Shown: positions 33,778 to 42,836, counted from the first letter of the stretch. The stretch: DNA of 64,000 nt from an uncultured Deferribacterales bacterium (GCA_947853665.1 CANTXF010000065.1:1-64000); one strand, 5' to 3'. Translations and numbers: made by a program. The notes: generated from the sequence alone by a model not told the origin.

Positions 33778-35185
33778 TTTTACCCTCCATCATTTTGACA
33801 TATATATCCGTATTATCGTAGTAGCCTTTAAACAGTTCGGAATTTTCGCCTATGGCAAAAACGGGCACCGGCTGCCCGGTGTGGACGTAGGTTGTCCAGC
33901 CTATGCCCGCCCCGGCGTTAAAAATTTTTAAAAGCTCGTTGGAAAAAGGGTCGTTGCCGCCGTAAAGCATGTAAAGCTCTTTATTTTTCCAGTCGTAGTC
34001 CGGGTCGGTAAGGCTCTGAACAAAGGCTTTTTCAAGAGACGCTTTTTCCGCTCCGCTCAAAGCGTCCAGGTCTATGCCGAAAAACTCCATAACGGGCTTT
34101 TTCATATGGACCAGAGACGCGCCGGAGGTGTTTTTCTCCGAGTAAGGCTTAAATATCTCGTTTATAAATTTTTTATGGGAGCCTTTCTGAAGTGCAAGTC
34201 TCTCTATCGGAGCGTTAAAGCGGGACGATATATAACCTACGCTCATGCCGCCCGTTTCATGATCCCCGGTAACGACTATAAGCGTGTCCTTCGGATGTTT
34301 TCTATAAAACTCCAGCGCTTTTCCCACCGCTTCGTCGAAAGCGAGCACCTCTTTAACGGCGGCGGCCGCGTCGTTGGCATGGCACGCGTAATCTATATTG
34401 CCGCCCTCAACCATAAGAAAAAAGCCTTTTTCGTTATACAGCATTTCTATGGCTTTTTCCGTATGGTCCGCAAGGGACGGGCTCCCCTTTTCGCCGTCTA
34501 TGGCAAAAGGCATGGAGGAGCCGTTAAGAACCTCGTTTATAACTACCGCTTTCACGCCGGGCTTAAGAGCGCGCATGCCTTCTTTTGTGGATACGACGGC
34601 ATATTTTTCAGCAATTTTCTTTAAAACGTCCGGTTTGTCGGAGTTTCTTCCCCTGGCCTGCGCTATGCCTCCGCCGCCGAAATAATCGAAGCCGGAATCC
34701 GCAAGCGCCTCCGCAATGGCGTATGCGTCTCCACGGCCTACGCCGGAGGCGTAAAAAGCGGCGGGCGTGGCGTGGTTAAGGGCAACGGATGTAACGACGC
34801 CTATTTTATACCCCCTGCCTTTAAGGGTATGGGTAATAGGCGTGTAGGACGACTTTCCGTCGGGGGAGACGTTAACCGCCCCGCGGGACGCTTTGCGGCC
34901 GGAAGCCATAGCCGTGGCTGCGGAAGCGGAATCCGTTATATATGAACCCGCGTTATAGGTGCGCGCAAGCCCCAGAGCGGGAAATCCGGTAAAAATAAGA
35001 GGCTCCGGAGGGGAAAAGCCGTCTCTATTTTTATTTGCCGCTCCCTTATAGGCCTCTGCGGCGGAAATCTGCGGAAGCCCCATGCCGTCGCCTATAAAAA
35101 GAAAAATATATTTTGGCCCGGCATAGGCGGAAGCAGCAAAAAACAAAAAAGCAAAAATAAAAACGGCGGCCTTCAGACCTCCCAT
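33770..35185 (-). CDS. alkaline phosphatase
   Basis: A 471-aa periplasmic metalloenzyme with a signal peptide (cleavage after ASAYA). It has the first metal Asp in FLFIGDGMG, the nucleophile Ser in YITDSASAATAMASG, metal ligands in MVEGGNIDYACHANDA, and the Asp-His pair VVTGDHETGG. A later His is in YVHTGQPVPVFA. It removes phosphate from organic esters. Overlap with the methyltransferase (13 nt) and the DUF364 gene (8 nt) places it in the yej-type operon rather than in a typical pho context. Confidence 0.92.
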   Translation of the reverse strand: MGGLKAAVFIFAFLFFAASAYAGPKYIFLFIGDGMGLPQISAAEAYKGAANKNRDGFSPPEPLIFTGFPALGLARTYNAGSYITDSASAATAMASGRKASRGAVNVSPDGKSSYTPITHTLKGRGYKIGVVTSVALNHATPAAFYASGVGRGDAYAIAEALADSGFDYFGGGGIAQARGRNSDKPDVLKKIAEKYAVVSTKEGMRALKPGVKAVVINEVLNGSSMPFAIDGEKGSPSLADHTEKAIEMLYNEKGFFLMVEGGNIDYACHANDAAAAVKEVLAFDEAVGKALEFYRKHPKDTLIVVTGDHETGGMSVGYISSRFNAPIERLALQKGSHKKFINEIFKPYSEKNTSGASLVHMKKPVMEFFGIDLDALSGAEKASLEKAFVQSLTDPDYDWKNKELYMLYGGNDPFSNELLKIFNAGAGIGWTTYVHTGQPVPVFAIGENSELFKGYYDNTDIYVKMMEGKNE

Positions 35186-35916
35186 ATTATCATCTCCACG
35201 TTATAGGCGGTTTTTGATATATACATGCCGGTCTCCTCATCGCGGAACCGCTCTATATATTTTTCTATGCCGTCCATATCGGGATTTGCTCCGTGGGCTT
35301 CCACCACGTCGCGGCAGTTGTCTATCATATCCCGGCGGCTGCGGGGCGTAACCCACTCCCCCTGCACCGGATAGACGGAAAAAGGAACGGAGTTTTTCTC
35401 AAGCCAGTTCCTCATAACCGGCTCCAGCTTCGATTTGCCCCTTTCTATGCCGTGCAGCTCGAAAAGACCGTCCAGCACGTAAGCCGTCATAGGCCCGGCG
35501 AAGGAAATATTAACCACCCAGCGCCCGGCGTATTCTTTTATCTTATCGACGGACGCCTCGTCCTTCACGGCGGGGGTAAGGGAGGTGAATATCAAATCAA
35601 ATTTTCCGGAAGGCGAGTATTCGGCCCAGTCCGCGTTGACGTATTCTATATTTGTCAGGCCGCGCTCCTCCGCAGACTTCCTGACGGCGCCCAGCATAAC
35701 GTCCGATATGTCGAGAGCCGTTACCTTCCCCGCCTTTTCCGCCATGCGTATGGTATAGGCCCCGCTTCCGCAGCCCAGATCAATAACGTTCGCGCCCTCA
35801 AGCCTGACGCTGTGGTTTTCCATAATCTCCATCATTTTTGCCTGGTATGTGTCTCCGTCCCTGTGGCCGGGGAAAGATTTAGCCCTGATATTCCAGAATT
35901 CCTTTTGCTTGGTCAC
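35173..35916 (-). CDS. class I SAM-dependent methyltransferase
   Basis: A 247-aa cytoplasmic enzyme. Motif I is NVIDLGCGSGAYTIRMAE (about residues 43-60), motif II VTALDISDVMLGAVR, motif III YVNADWAEYS, then FDLIFTSLTPAV. The substrate is not evident. The C-terminal half resembles enzymes acting on small molecules rather than DNA or RNA. It lies between the fused importer and the phosphatase and is probably co-expressed. Confidence 0.85.
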   Translation of the reverse strand: MTKQKEFWNIRAKSFPGHRDGDTYQAKMMEIMENHSVRLEGANVIDLGCGSGAYTIRMAEKAGKVTALDISDVMLGAVRKSAEERGLTNIEYVNADWAEYSPSGKFDLIFTSLTPAVKDEASVDKIKEYAGRWVVNISFAGPMTAYVLDGLFELHGIERGKSKLEPVMRNWLEKNSVPFSVYPVQGEWVTPRSRRDMIDNCRDVVEAHGANPDMDGIEKYIERFRDEETGMYISKTAYNVEMIIWEV

Positions 35917-35950
35917 TTCTGCCTCCGTTTCTTAATGTATATTCCGCCGC

Positions 35951-38629
35951 TCAATCAAGAAAAGCGGCGTTTATAAGCGTTTTAGTATAAATGTTTTCCG
36001 GCGAGCGCAGCACTTTTTCCGCCTCGCCTTCCTCCACGGCTTCGCCGTCTTTCATAACGACTATCCTGTGGCACAGGGAGCGCACAAGGTTAAAGTCGTG
36101 GCTTACGAAAACATACGTCATGGAGTAGCGTTTTTGCAGGTCTTTAAGCAAAGCAACTATCTGAAACTGCACGCTTCTGTCCAGAGACGACGTAGGCTCG
36201 TCGAACATTACGAAATCGGGCCTCATAATCATGGCCCTTGCGATAGCCGCCCTTTGCCTCTGGCCTCCTGAAAATTCATGCGGATAGCGCTCCGCGGAAT
36301 CCGGCGGCAGCCCTACCTCCTCCAGGGAAAGGGCGACCCTTTTCTCTATTTCCTTTTTATCTTTCTCGCCCTGGGCTATAAGCCCTTCGGCTATTATGGC
36401 TCCCACGGTCATTCTGGGGTTAAGGCTGCCGAAAGGGTCCTGAAAAACTATCTGAAAGGATTTTCTCGCTTTCCGCAGATCGCGGTCGCTCATTCCCGTA
36501 AGAAGTTCCCCCTTAAACTCCACCCGGCCGGAATAGGGTATAAGCTGGTCCAGGGCTTTTATAAGGGAGCTTTTGCCCGAACCCGATTCGCCTACGACGC
36601 CAAGGTTCATGCCCTTTTCAATAGATAAGGAAACGTTTTTCACGGCTTCAAGGTCAGGCTTTTTCCCAAGCCTTCCGCTTCCGCCCCTGTAAACTACGGA
36701 AATATTATCCGCCTTTAGAAGCGTCTCCCCCGTTAAAACCGGCGGAGCGGCTTTTTCCGACCTTACCGCTATAAGCCGCCTTGTATATTCGCTTGAAGGA
36801 GCGGCAAAAATCCTTTCGGCGGTTCCTTCCTCCTCCACCCGCCCGTCCTTTACGACCACCACCCTGTCCGCGTAATTGCGCACTATGCCAAGATTATGGG
36901 TTATGAGCATAACGGATAACCCCAGCCTTTCCTTAAGCCCTGCAAGCAAATCCAGTATCTGTTTCTGTACCGTAACGTCCAGCGCGGTTGTAGGCTCGTC
37001 CGCTATCAACAGCTCGGCGGAGGAAGCAAGGGCGGAAGCTATCATTATGCGCTGCCTTTCCCCGCCGGAAAAACAGCAGGGCAGGTCTTTAAGGCGGCTC
37101 TCGGGATTTTTTATGCCCACAAGGTTAAGAAGCTCCAGTGCGCGGGCCCTGGCAATGCGCGGGCTTACGCCTTCCACATATATAAGCCTTTCCGTGATCT
37201 GCCTTTCTATATTATGCAGCGGATTGAGAGAAGCCATAGGCTCCTGAAAAATATAAGATATTCCTCCGCCCCTTATTTTTCTTAAAAGCCCCTCGTCCCA
37301 ATAGTCGATCTCATGTCCCATAAAGGAAACGAAGCCCCCTTCCTTAACGGCTCCGTCGCGTTTGAGAAGCCCCGTTATAGACAAGGCGGCGACGGTTTTC
37401 CCGGAGCCGGACTCGCCTACGACGGCAAGCATCTCGCCTTTTTTCATCCGGAAAGAAAAATCCTTCACAGCCTCTATTTTACCGCTGCCTCCGCATACGC
37501 AGAAATCCGCGTAAAAGGATACTTTAAAATTTTCCAGGCTTAAAAAGCCGTTTAAATCCTCCTTACGCCCGCTTTCCGGTTTTTTACGGCGTACTGCGGG
37601 AGGGGTGCTCCGCTTCACGTGCCTGGGGTCGAAAGCGTCCCGCAGGCCCTCCCCGATAAAAACGAGCAGGCTAAGCATAACTGAAAGCACCGCGAACGCG
37701 GATATGCCAAGCCAGGGAGCGTAAGGGTTGTTCTTGCCGGAGGAAAGCAGCTCGCCTATGGAGGGCGAACCCGGAGGCATGCCGAAGCCGAGAAAATCCA
37801 GCGAGGTAAGCATACCTATGGAACCGCTCAGTATAAAAGGGATAAAGGTCATAGCGGCGACTACCGCGTTAGGCAGGATATGCCTGAACATAATGGCGGA
37901 ATCCCTTACCCCCAAAGCCCTTGCGGCCTGCACGTATTCCAGATTGCGCCCTTTCAGAAATTCGGCCCTTACGACGGACACAAGCCTTACCCAGCCCATA
38001 AGGGTCATAATAAGCAGCAGCCACCAGAAGCCGGGGCGAATCAGGCTGGAAGCAATGATAAGCACGTACAGGGTAGGTATGCCCGCCCAAAGCTCGATCA
38101 ACCTCTGCCCCAGAAGATCGGCCCGGCCTCCGTAATAGCCCTGCACGGCGCCCACCGCTATGCCTATGGCGGACGACGTAAGAGTAAGCAGAAACCCGAA
38201 AATAACGGAAAGGCGGAAACCGTATATGAGCCTTGCGAACACGTCCCTGCCCTGCTCGTCCAGTCCCAGCGGGTTTTCAAGGGTAGGCGGGGACGGCGGC
38301 GGCACGTCGCTGCCGTACTCTATCGTATCGTAGCTGAAGCGTACCGGCGGCCATATACTGAAGCTCTTTTCCATTATGCCGGTCATAAAGGAATCCTTAT
38401 AATCCGGCTCTGACTCGAAAAAACCTCCGAAATCCGTTTCCGCGTATTTTATCACAGCGGGGAAATAGAGCTTTCCGTCGTAATACATAAATATAGGTTT
38501 GTCGTTTGCGGCAAACTCAGCAAAAAGGCTTATTACGAAAAGGGAAACGAATATAATAAGGGAATACCAGGCCCTCCTGTTGCGCTTAAAGCGCTTTACG
38601 CGCCGTAAGGTGATCGGAGAAAGCCTCAT
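35951..38629 (-). CDS. yejEF: fused ABC importer: YejE-type permease + YejF-type double ATPase
   Basis: An 892-aa fusion. Residues 1-340 are a peptide-importer permease: N-terminal helix, long periplasmic loop, core helices and the EAA loop EYVQAARALGVRDSAIMFRHILP (231-253), ending GEGLRDAFDPR. A roughly 25-residue basic linker joins it to two ATPase domains. The first has Walker A GESGSGKT (405-412), signature SGGERQ (521-526) and Walker B LLIADEPTTALD. The second has Walker A GESGSGKS (680-687), FSGGQRQR and VMFDEPTSSLD. In E. coli the YejE and YejF parts are separate proteins. The linker contains no ATG. The gene starts directly after the yejB stop, with a nine-G tract at the ribosome-site position. 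Confidence 0.93.
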   Translation of the reverse strand: MRLSPITLRRVKRFKRNRRAWYSLIIFVSLFVISLFAEFAANDKPIFMYYDGKLYFPAVIKYAETDFGGFFESEPDYKDSFMTGIMEKSFSIWPPVRFSYDTIEYGSDVPPPSPPTLENPLGLDEQGRDVFARLIYGFRLSVIFGFLLTLTSSAIGIAVGAVQGYYGGRADLLGQRLIELWAGIPTLYVLIIASSLIRPGFWWLLLIMTLMGWVRLVSVVRAEFLKGRNLEYVQAARALGVRDSAIMFRHILPNAVVAAMTFIPFILSGSIGMLTSLDFLGFGMPPGSPSIGELLSSGKNNPYAPWLGISAFAVLSVMLSLLVFIGEGLRDAFDPRHVKRSTPPAVRRKKPESGRKEDLNGFLSLENFKVSFYADFCVCGGSGKIEAVKDFSFRMKKGEMLAVVGESGSGKTVAALSITGLLKRDGAVKEGGFVSFMGHEIDYWDEGLLRKIRGGGISYIFQEPMASLNPLHNIERQITERLIYVEGVSPRIARARALELLNLVGIKNPESRLKDLPCCFSGGERQRIMIASALASSAELLIADEPTTALDVTVQKQILDLLAGLKERLGLSVMLITHNLGIVRNYADRVVVVKDGRVEEEGTAERIFAAPSSEYTRRLIAVRSEKAAPPVLTGETLLKADNISVVYRGGSGRLGKKPDLEAVKNVSLSIEKGMNLGVVGESGSGKSSLIKALDQLIPYSGRVEFKGELLTGMSDRDLRKARKSFQIVFQDPFGSLNPRMTVGAIIAEGLIAQGEKDKKEIEKRVALSLEEVGLPPDSAERYPHEFSGGQRQRAAIARAMIMRPDFVMFDEPTSSLDRSVQFQIVALLKDLQKRYSMTYVFVSHDFNLVRSLCHRIVVMKDGEAVEEGEAEKVLRSPENIYTKTLINAAFLD

Positions 38630-39712
38630 CTATTCCCCCCCCCGTGCGGATTTGAACGTTATCCTGGGGTCTATAAGCATATACGTTATATCGGTAACGA
38701 GATGCATAATAAGGCCCATAAGGGTAAAAATATACAGCGTGGAAAACATCACCGGGTAATCTCTTGACAAGGCCGCCTCAAAACCCAGAAGCCCCATGCC
38801 GTCGAGAGAAAATATTATCTCAATCATAAGCGAGCCGGTAAAGAACATGGAAAAAAACGCTCTTGGAAAACCGGATATGACTATAAGCATGGAATTTCTG
38901 AAAACGTGGCCGTAAAGCACCCTTTTTTCCGTAATCCCCTTGGCTCTTGCCGTAGTTACGTACTGCCTGCCCAGCTCGTCCAGAAAGGAATTTTTGGTAA
39001 GCATGGTAAGCGAAGCGAAACCGCCTATCGTTATGGCGCTTACGGGCAGGACCATGTGCCACAGATAATCCTTAACCTTGCCAAGAAAGCTCATTTCGGC
39101 AAAATTATCCGATACGAGGCCGCCCATGGGAAACCATGTAAGATAATTGCCCCCGGCGAAAAAAATAACCATAAACACGGCGAAAAGGAACACAGGAACG
39201 GCGCTTCCTATTATGATGAAAAAGGACGTCCACACGTCGAACCTGCCGGAATGGCCCACGGCCTTTTTTATACCCAGCGGTATGCTTACGAGATAAACTA
39301 TCAGTGTGGACCAGAGACCAAGCGAAACGGATACGGGCAGCTTTTCCTTTATAAGCTCCGTCACCGTTCTGTCCCGGAAGAAGCTCTCGCCGAAATCGAA
39401 GGTAACGAACCTCTTTATCATAAGCAGATAGCGCACGCATATGGGCTTATCGAACCCGTAAAGCTTTTCAAGGTCCTCTATCAGCTCCGGCGTAACGATC
39501 TGGGAAGTGTTGTAAAAAGGCGAGTTCTGGCCCGCCGCCGTATATTGCCCAGACCCTCTCTCATCCGCGGTAACCTCCTCCCCCGTGGCCCTTGCTATCA
39601 TGGTTTCGAGAGGGCCTCCGGGAGACAGCTGCACGAAAAAGAAATTCAGCGTTATAATACCCAGCAGGGTGGGTATCATAAGCAGCAGCCTTTTCAGTAT
39701 ATAACGCTTCAT
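38630..39712 (-). CDS. yejB: YejB-type peptide ABC permease
   Basis: A 360-aa inner-membrane permease of the OppB/DppB type with six helices: MKRYILKRLLLMIPTLLGII at the start, DFGESFFRDRTVTELIKEKLPVSVSLG, and the EAA loop region QYVTTARAKGITEKRVLYGHVFRNSML. It carries the long insertion between helix 1 and the core that YejB proteins have. Its last codons (RGGE, stop) contain nine G (38635-38643). Start overlaps the yejA stop by 4 nt. Confidence 0.93.
   Translation of the reverse strand: MKRYILKRLLLMIPTLLGIITLNFFFVQLSPGGPLETMIARATGEEVTADERGSGQYTAAGQNSPFYNTSQIVTPELIEDLEKLYGFDKPICVRYLLMIKRFVTFDFGESFFRDRTVTELIKEKLPVSVSLGLWSTLIVYLVSIPLGIKKAVGHSGRFDVWTSFFIIIGSAVPVFLFAVFMVIFFAGGNYLTWFPMGGLVSDNFAEMSFLGKVKDYLWHMVLPVSAITIGGFASLTMLTKNSFLDELGRQYVTTARAKGITEKRVLYGHVFRNSMLIVISGFPRAFFSMFFTGSLMIEIIFSLDGMGLLGFEAALSRDYPVMFSTLYIFTLMGLIMHLVTDITYMLIDPRITFKSARGGE
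38635..38643 (-). repeat. nine-G tract at the yejB/yejEF junction
   Basis: On the coding strand the tract is followed by AATAG (yejB stop) and the yejEF ATG. Length changes would shift the yejB stop and alter the spacing or strength of the yejEF ribosome site, so expression could be tuned by slippage. Confidence 0.5.
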
Positions 39713-41562
39713 TTAAAAAAACTTTTCAGCCTTGCTTCTTTTTCCGTATCCACCCACCAGGAGTCGAGGCCGGTGCTGTTTTTCGGCATGGTCTGGGGTA
39801 TGCCGAATTTATCCCAATAGGCGGACCTGAAAGCGCCGGAATACCCTCCGGGTATGCTGTACCAGCCTTCAAGCAGAAGCCTGTCAAGAGCCTTAACATA
39901 GTTTACGGCGGTTTTTCTGTCGGGCGCTTTCACTATCATATCGACCAGCTTATCCACGGCCGGGTCTTTTATACGCCAGTAGTTTCTGCTGCCCGGAGCG
40001 TCCGCGGCGGCGGAAGTCCACATATCCTTCTGCTCCTTTCCCGGGTAAAAGGGCGGCTTCACCAGGTCGTATATCATCATAAAGTCTTTGTCGGCTTTCT
40101 TTTCCACGTATGAGGACGAATCCACATACCTGATATCGAACCCGACGCCCATGCGTTCGAGGTTCTTTTTAAAGGAGAGCAGCTCGTTTTCGTTGTTTTT
40201 CGACATAACGGTTATTTCAAGGTTAAGAGGCTTTCCGCCGCCGTCCGTCATTCTGCCGTTTACCATTTTATAGCCGGCTTTTTCCAGAAGCTTCACCCCT
40301 TCCATAAGGTTTGCTCTGTTGTCACCCGTTCCGTCTGTTTCGGGCAGCCTGAACTCCTCCGTAAGCAGTTTTTCATCCGCGTCCGGCTTTACGGATTTTA
40401 TTATAGCGGCTATCTCCGGCGGCGGCACGGCTCCGCACGCAAGGTCGCTTCTTGCGAAATAGCTGTCGTTTCTGATCTCGCCGCCGAAATAGACGTTTTT
40501 ATTTATCCACTCCCAGTCGTAGGCGTAGTTAAGGGCTTTGCGCACAAGGATATTATCAAGCGGAGCGCGGGAGGTGTTCATAAGTATGCCCGCCATGCCC
40601 ATAGGCTGCAGGTTCGGCACGGATATTTTCTTTATATAGCCCATATCCACATATTTTCCCGCCACTCCCTTACTCCACACCCGGCTCGAATGCATTACTA
40701 TCATCGCGTCAAGGCGGCCTCCTTTAAAGGCTTCGAGAGCCATGGCCTGATCGCGGTAAAGGTCGTAGGTTATCCTGTCGAAATTATAAAGCCCATTACA
40801 CACGGGAAGCTCCGCCGCCCAGTAATCCTTTACCCTTTCAAGAACCACCCTTTTGCCCGGCTCGAAAGAAGCTATTTTATAAGGGCCGCTTTGCAGGGGA
40901 GGCTCCAGGGTAGACTGGGAAAGGTCTCTGTCTTTCCAGTAATGTTCCGGTATCACGACCATCTGAGCCAGCGTGACCATATTTCTCAGCGGCAGCTCAC
41001 TGCCCCCTATATAAAACTTTATCCTGCTGTCGCTTAATACTTCCGCTTTGGTAACGAAAGAATATCTGCTTTTAAATATCGGGTTCGCTTCGGAAGACGC
41101 TTTATACGTAAAATACACGTCGCGGGCCGTAATGGGCTTGCCGTCGTGCCAGCGGGCTTTTTTATTTATATTGAATATTATCCATTTTTTACTTTCCGGA
41201 TATTCCACGGACTCGGCTATAAGGCCGTAATAGGTGGCCGCCTCGTCGCCGGAAAGGGTCATAAGCGAATCGTGGAGCTTTACGTTGCCGGGAAACGTCC
41301 ATATATTTCCGGCGGCGGACACCACGCCGAAGGTATTGCCTTTAAGGGCGTAAACGTTGAAATTGTCAAAAGGCCTGGTCATATAGGTCCGGTACAGGCC
41401 GCCTTTCGGCGCCTCCGGATTGGCGTAGCGGTAGTGGCTGAAACCGGGAGCGTACATAACGCTCTCCGTAAGCGAAAGGGCGTGGCTCTTTATTACCGTC
41501 TCCCCGTGGGAAAACGCCGCCCCGGATAAAATAAAAAATAACGCAAAAAACACTCTAATCAT
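39709..41562 (-). CDS. yejA: YejA-type extracellular solute-binding protein
   Basis: A 617-aa periplasmic SBP_bac_5 protein with a signal peptide (MIRVFFALFFILSGAAFSHG). YejA-family features are YRYANPEAPKGG near residue 45, FDNFNVYALKG, ARWHDGKPITARDVYFTYKA near 140 and LQSGPYKIASFEPGKRVVLERVKDYW. YejA proteins bind peptides (in enterics, microcin C); the ligand here could be a peptide or a metallophore. First gene of the operon. Confidence 0.93.
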   Translation of the reverse strand: MIRVFFALFFILSGAAFSHGETVIKSHALSLTESVMYAPGFSHYRYANPEAPKGGLYRTYMTRPFDNFNVYALKGNTFGVVSAAGNIWTFPGNVKLHDSLMTLSGDEAATYYGLIAESVEYPESKKWIIFNINKKARWHDGKPITARDVYFTYKASSEANPIFKSRYSFVTKAEVLSDSRIKFYIGGSELPLRNMVTLAQMVVIPEHYWKDRDLSQSTLEPPLQSGPYKIASFEPGKRVVLERVKDYWAAELPVCNGLYNFDRITYDLYRDQAMALEAFKGGRLDAMIVMHSSRVWSKGVAGKYVDMGYIKKISVPNLQPMGMAGILMNTSRAPLDNILVRKALNYAYDWEWINKNVYFGGEIRNDSYFARSDLACGAVPPPEIAAIIKSVKPDADEKLLTEEFRLPETDGTGDNRANLMEGVKLLEKAGYKMVNGRMTDGGGKPLNLEITVMSKNNENELLSFKKNLERMGVGFDIRYVDSSSYVEKKADKDFMMIYDLVKPPFYPGKEQKDMWTSAAADAPGSRNYWRIKDPAVDKLVDMIVKAPDRKTAVNYVKALDRLLLEGWYSIPGGYSGAFRSAYWDKFGIPQTMPKNSTGLDSWWVDTEKEARLKSFFK

Positions 41563-41580
41563 AGTGCCGCTCCCGTCTTA

Positions 41581-41674
41581 TAAAGCATATTATTTATATT
41601 ATAATAAATATTACGTCGATTATATATTCTATTTTTTAAAGGTAAAGCATATATTTTTATAAATATTACGTTGA
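41581..41674. repeat. imperfect direct repeats between yejA and the ferredoxin operon
   Basis: Two copies, 41581-41619 and 41643-41674. Each begins TAAAGCATAT and ends ATAAATATTACGT(C/T)GA with a variable AT-rich middle. They lie in the divergent promoter region and could be tandem operators. Confidence 0.5.
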
Positions 41675-41725
41675 CCCCTCCGGGCGGCTCTCCGCCTTAA
41701 AATAATTCTTGCGCCGCGGCAAAAA

Positions 41726-41749
41726 ATATATTAGTAATTACTAATATAT
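41726..41749. promoter_or_regulatory. 24-bp perfect palindrome, probable ArsR-type operator
   Basis: Perfectly self-complementary, centred on GTAA/TTAC with flanking TATTA/TAATA. It ends 2 bp before the ribosome site AAGGAGG of the ferredoxin gene. ArsR-family repressors bind AT-rich 12-2-12 type inverted repeats; the third gene of the operon encodes one, so self-regulation is likely. Confidence 0.7.
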
Positions 41750-41762
41750 AAAAGGAGGTAAA

Positions 41763-41975
41763 ATGAAAGCGAAAAGAAAAAAAGCAACGGCGGACAAAAG
41801 CCTGTGCGTCGCCTGCGGCTCCTGCGCCAAAGCGTGCCCGCGAAAGGCGATAGAGATATTTAAAGGCATTTACGCGGCGGTGCGGGAAGAAAGATGCGTA
41901 GGCTGCGGAATATGCGCCAGGATATGCCCGGCCTCCGTCATAACCATAATAGTACGGGAGGCGGAAAATGGCTGA
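41763..41975 (+). CDS. 2[4Fe-4S] ferredoxin
   Basis: A 70-aa protein with two CxxCxxCxxxCP cluster motifs (CVACGSCAKACPRKAIEI and CVGCGICARICPASVITI). It is a soluble electron carrier. Behind AAGGAGG and the palindromic operator. It overlaps the next gene by 8 nt. Confidence 0.93.
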   Translation: MKAKRKKATADKSLCVACGSCAKACPRKAIEIFKGIYAAVREERCVGCGICARICPASVITIIVREAENG

Positions 41976-42546
41976 AAAAAAGAGCTGGCGCGATTATATG
42001 TGGATAATATCCGCATCCTATATAACCCTTGGCTTTTTCAACATTCTTTTCGGATGGCTGGGCCTGGCCTGTTTTTTCATACCGCTGCTCATATCCGTGT
42101 TCGGCGGCACCAAGTCCTACTGCAACAAATACTGCGGCAGGGGGCAGCTTCTGCAGCTTTTAGGCGATAAGCTGCGCCTTTCCCCTTACAGGGATATACC
42201 CGCGTGGATGAAGTCCAGAAAGTTCCGCTACGGATTTCTCGTATTTTTTATGTCCATGTTCGTCAATATGATATTCGTAACGTGGCTCGTTTTCTCCGGC
42301 TCCAGAAGCCTTGAGCAGACGGTAAGCCTCCTGTGGACGTTCAGGCTGCCCTGGCACTGGGCCTATTCCGGCGGCGTGGCTCCGGGAGTTGCCCAGTTCG
42401 CTTTCGGGTTTTACAGCATAATGATAACCTCCACCCTTTTGGGCATAGTTACGATGCTTTTATATAAACCGCGCTCATGGTGCGTTTACTGCCCTATGGG
42501 CACCATGACCCAGGCGATATGCGCCCTTAAAAACAAGAACAAATAA
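41968..42546 (+). CDS. membrane Fe-S/redox protein (NapH/4Fe-4S_5-like)
   Basis: A 192-aa inner-membrane protein with about four helices (residues 10-45, 85-110, 122-160). Two paired Cys motifs on one face are YCNKYCGRGQ (about 50) and WCVYCPMGTMTQ (about 172), as in the NapH/Fer4_5 family. It probably passes electrons between the quinone pool and the preceding ferredoxin. The natural partner is unknown. It overlaps the ferredoxin gene and lies 8 bp before the ArsR gene. Confidence 0.8.
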   Translation: MAEKKSWRDYMWIISASYITLGFFNILFGWLGLACFFIPLLISVFGGTKSYCNKYCGRGQLLQLLGDKLRLSPYRDIPAWMKSRKFRYGFLVFFMSMFVNMIFVTWLVFSGSRSLEQTVSLLWTFRLPWHWAYSGGVAPGVAQFAFGFYSIMITSTLLGIVTMLLYKPRSWCVYCPMGTMTQAICALKNKNK

Positions 42547-42554
42547 AATTAATT

Positions 42555-42836
42555 ATGGAAGAAAAAGCGAAATTTATAGCCGGCATACTTAAAATAATGG
42601 CCAACGAGCACCGGCTTCTTCTGCTTTGCGCCCTGCTGGAAAAAAGCATGTCCGTAAGCGCCCTTATGGAAAAAGCGCCCTCCATAACCCAATCCGCCGT
42701 TTCCCAGCACCTTGCCGTGCTGAAAGAGGGCGGCCTCGTGGAATGCAGCAGGCACGGCAGAGAAATAAGGTATAATATAAAAGACCGCCGGACGGCGGCC
42801 CTCATATCCGTTCTTAAAGAAAATTACTGCCGGTAG
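42555..42836 (+). CDS. ArsR-family transcriptional repressor
   Basis: A 93-aa winged-helix protein: KIMANEHRLLLLCALLEKSMSVSALMEKAPSITQSAVSQHLAVLKEGGLVECSRHGREIRYNI is the full fold. Cysteines at about 25, 64 and 92 could sense persulfide or metal, but no classical CxCxxC arsenic motif is seen. It likely represses its own operon through the 24-bp palindrome. Confidence 0.9.
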   Translation: MEEKAKFIAGILKIMANEHRLLLLCALLEKSMSVSALMEKAPSITQSAVSQHLAVLKEGGLVECSRHGREIRYNIKDRRTAALISVLKENYCR

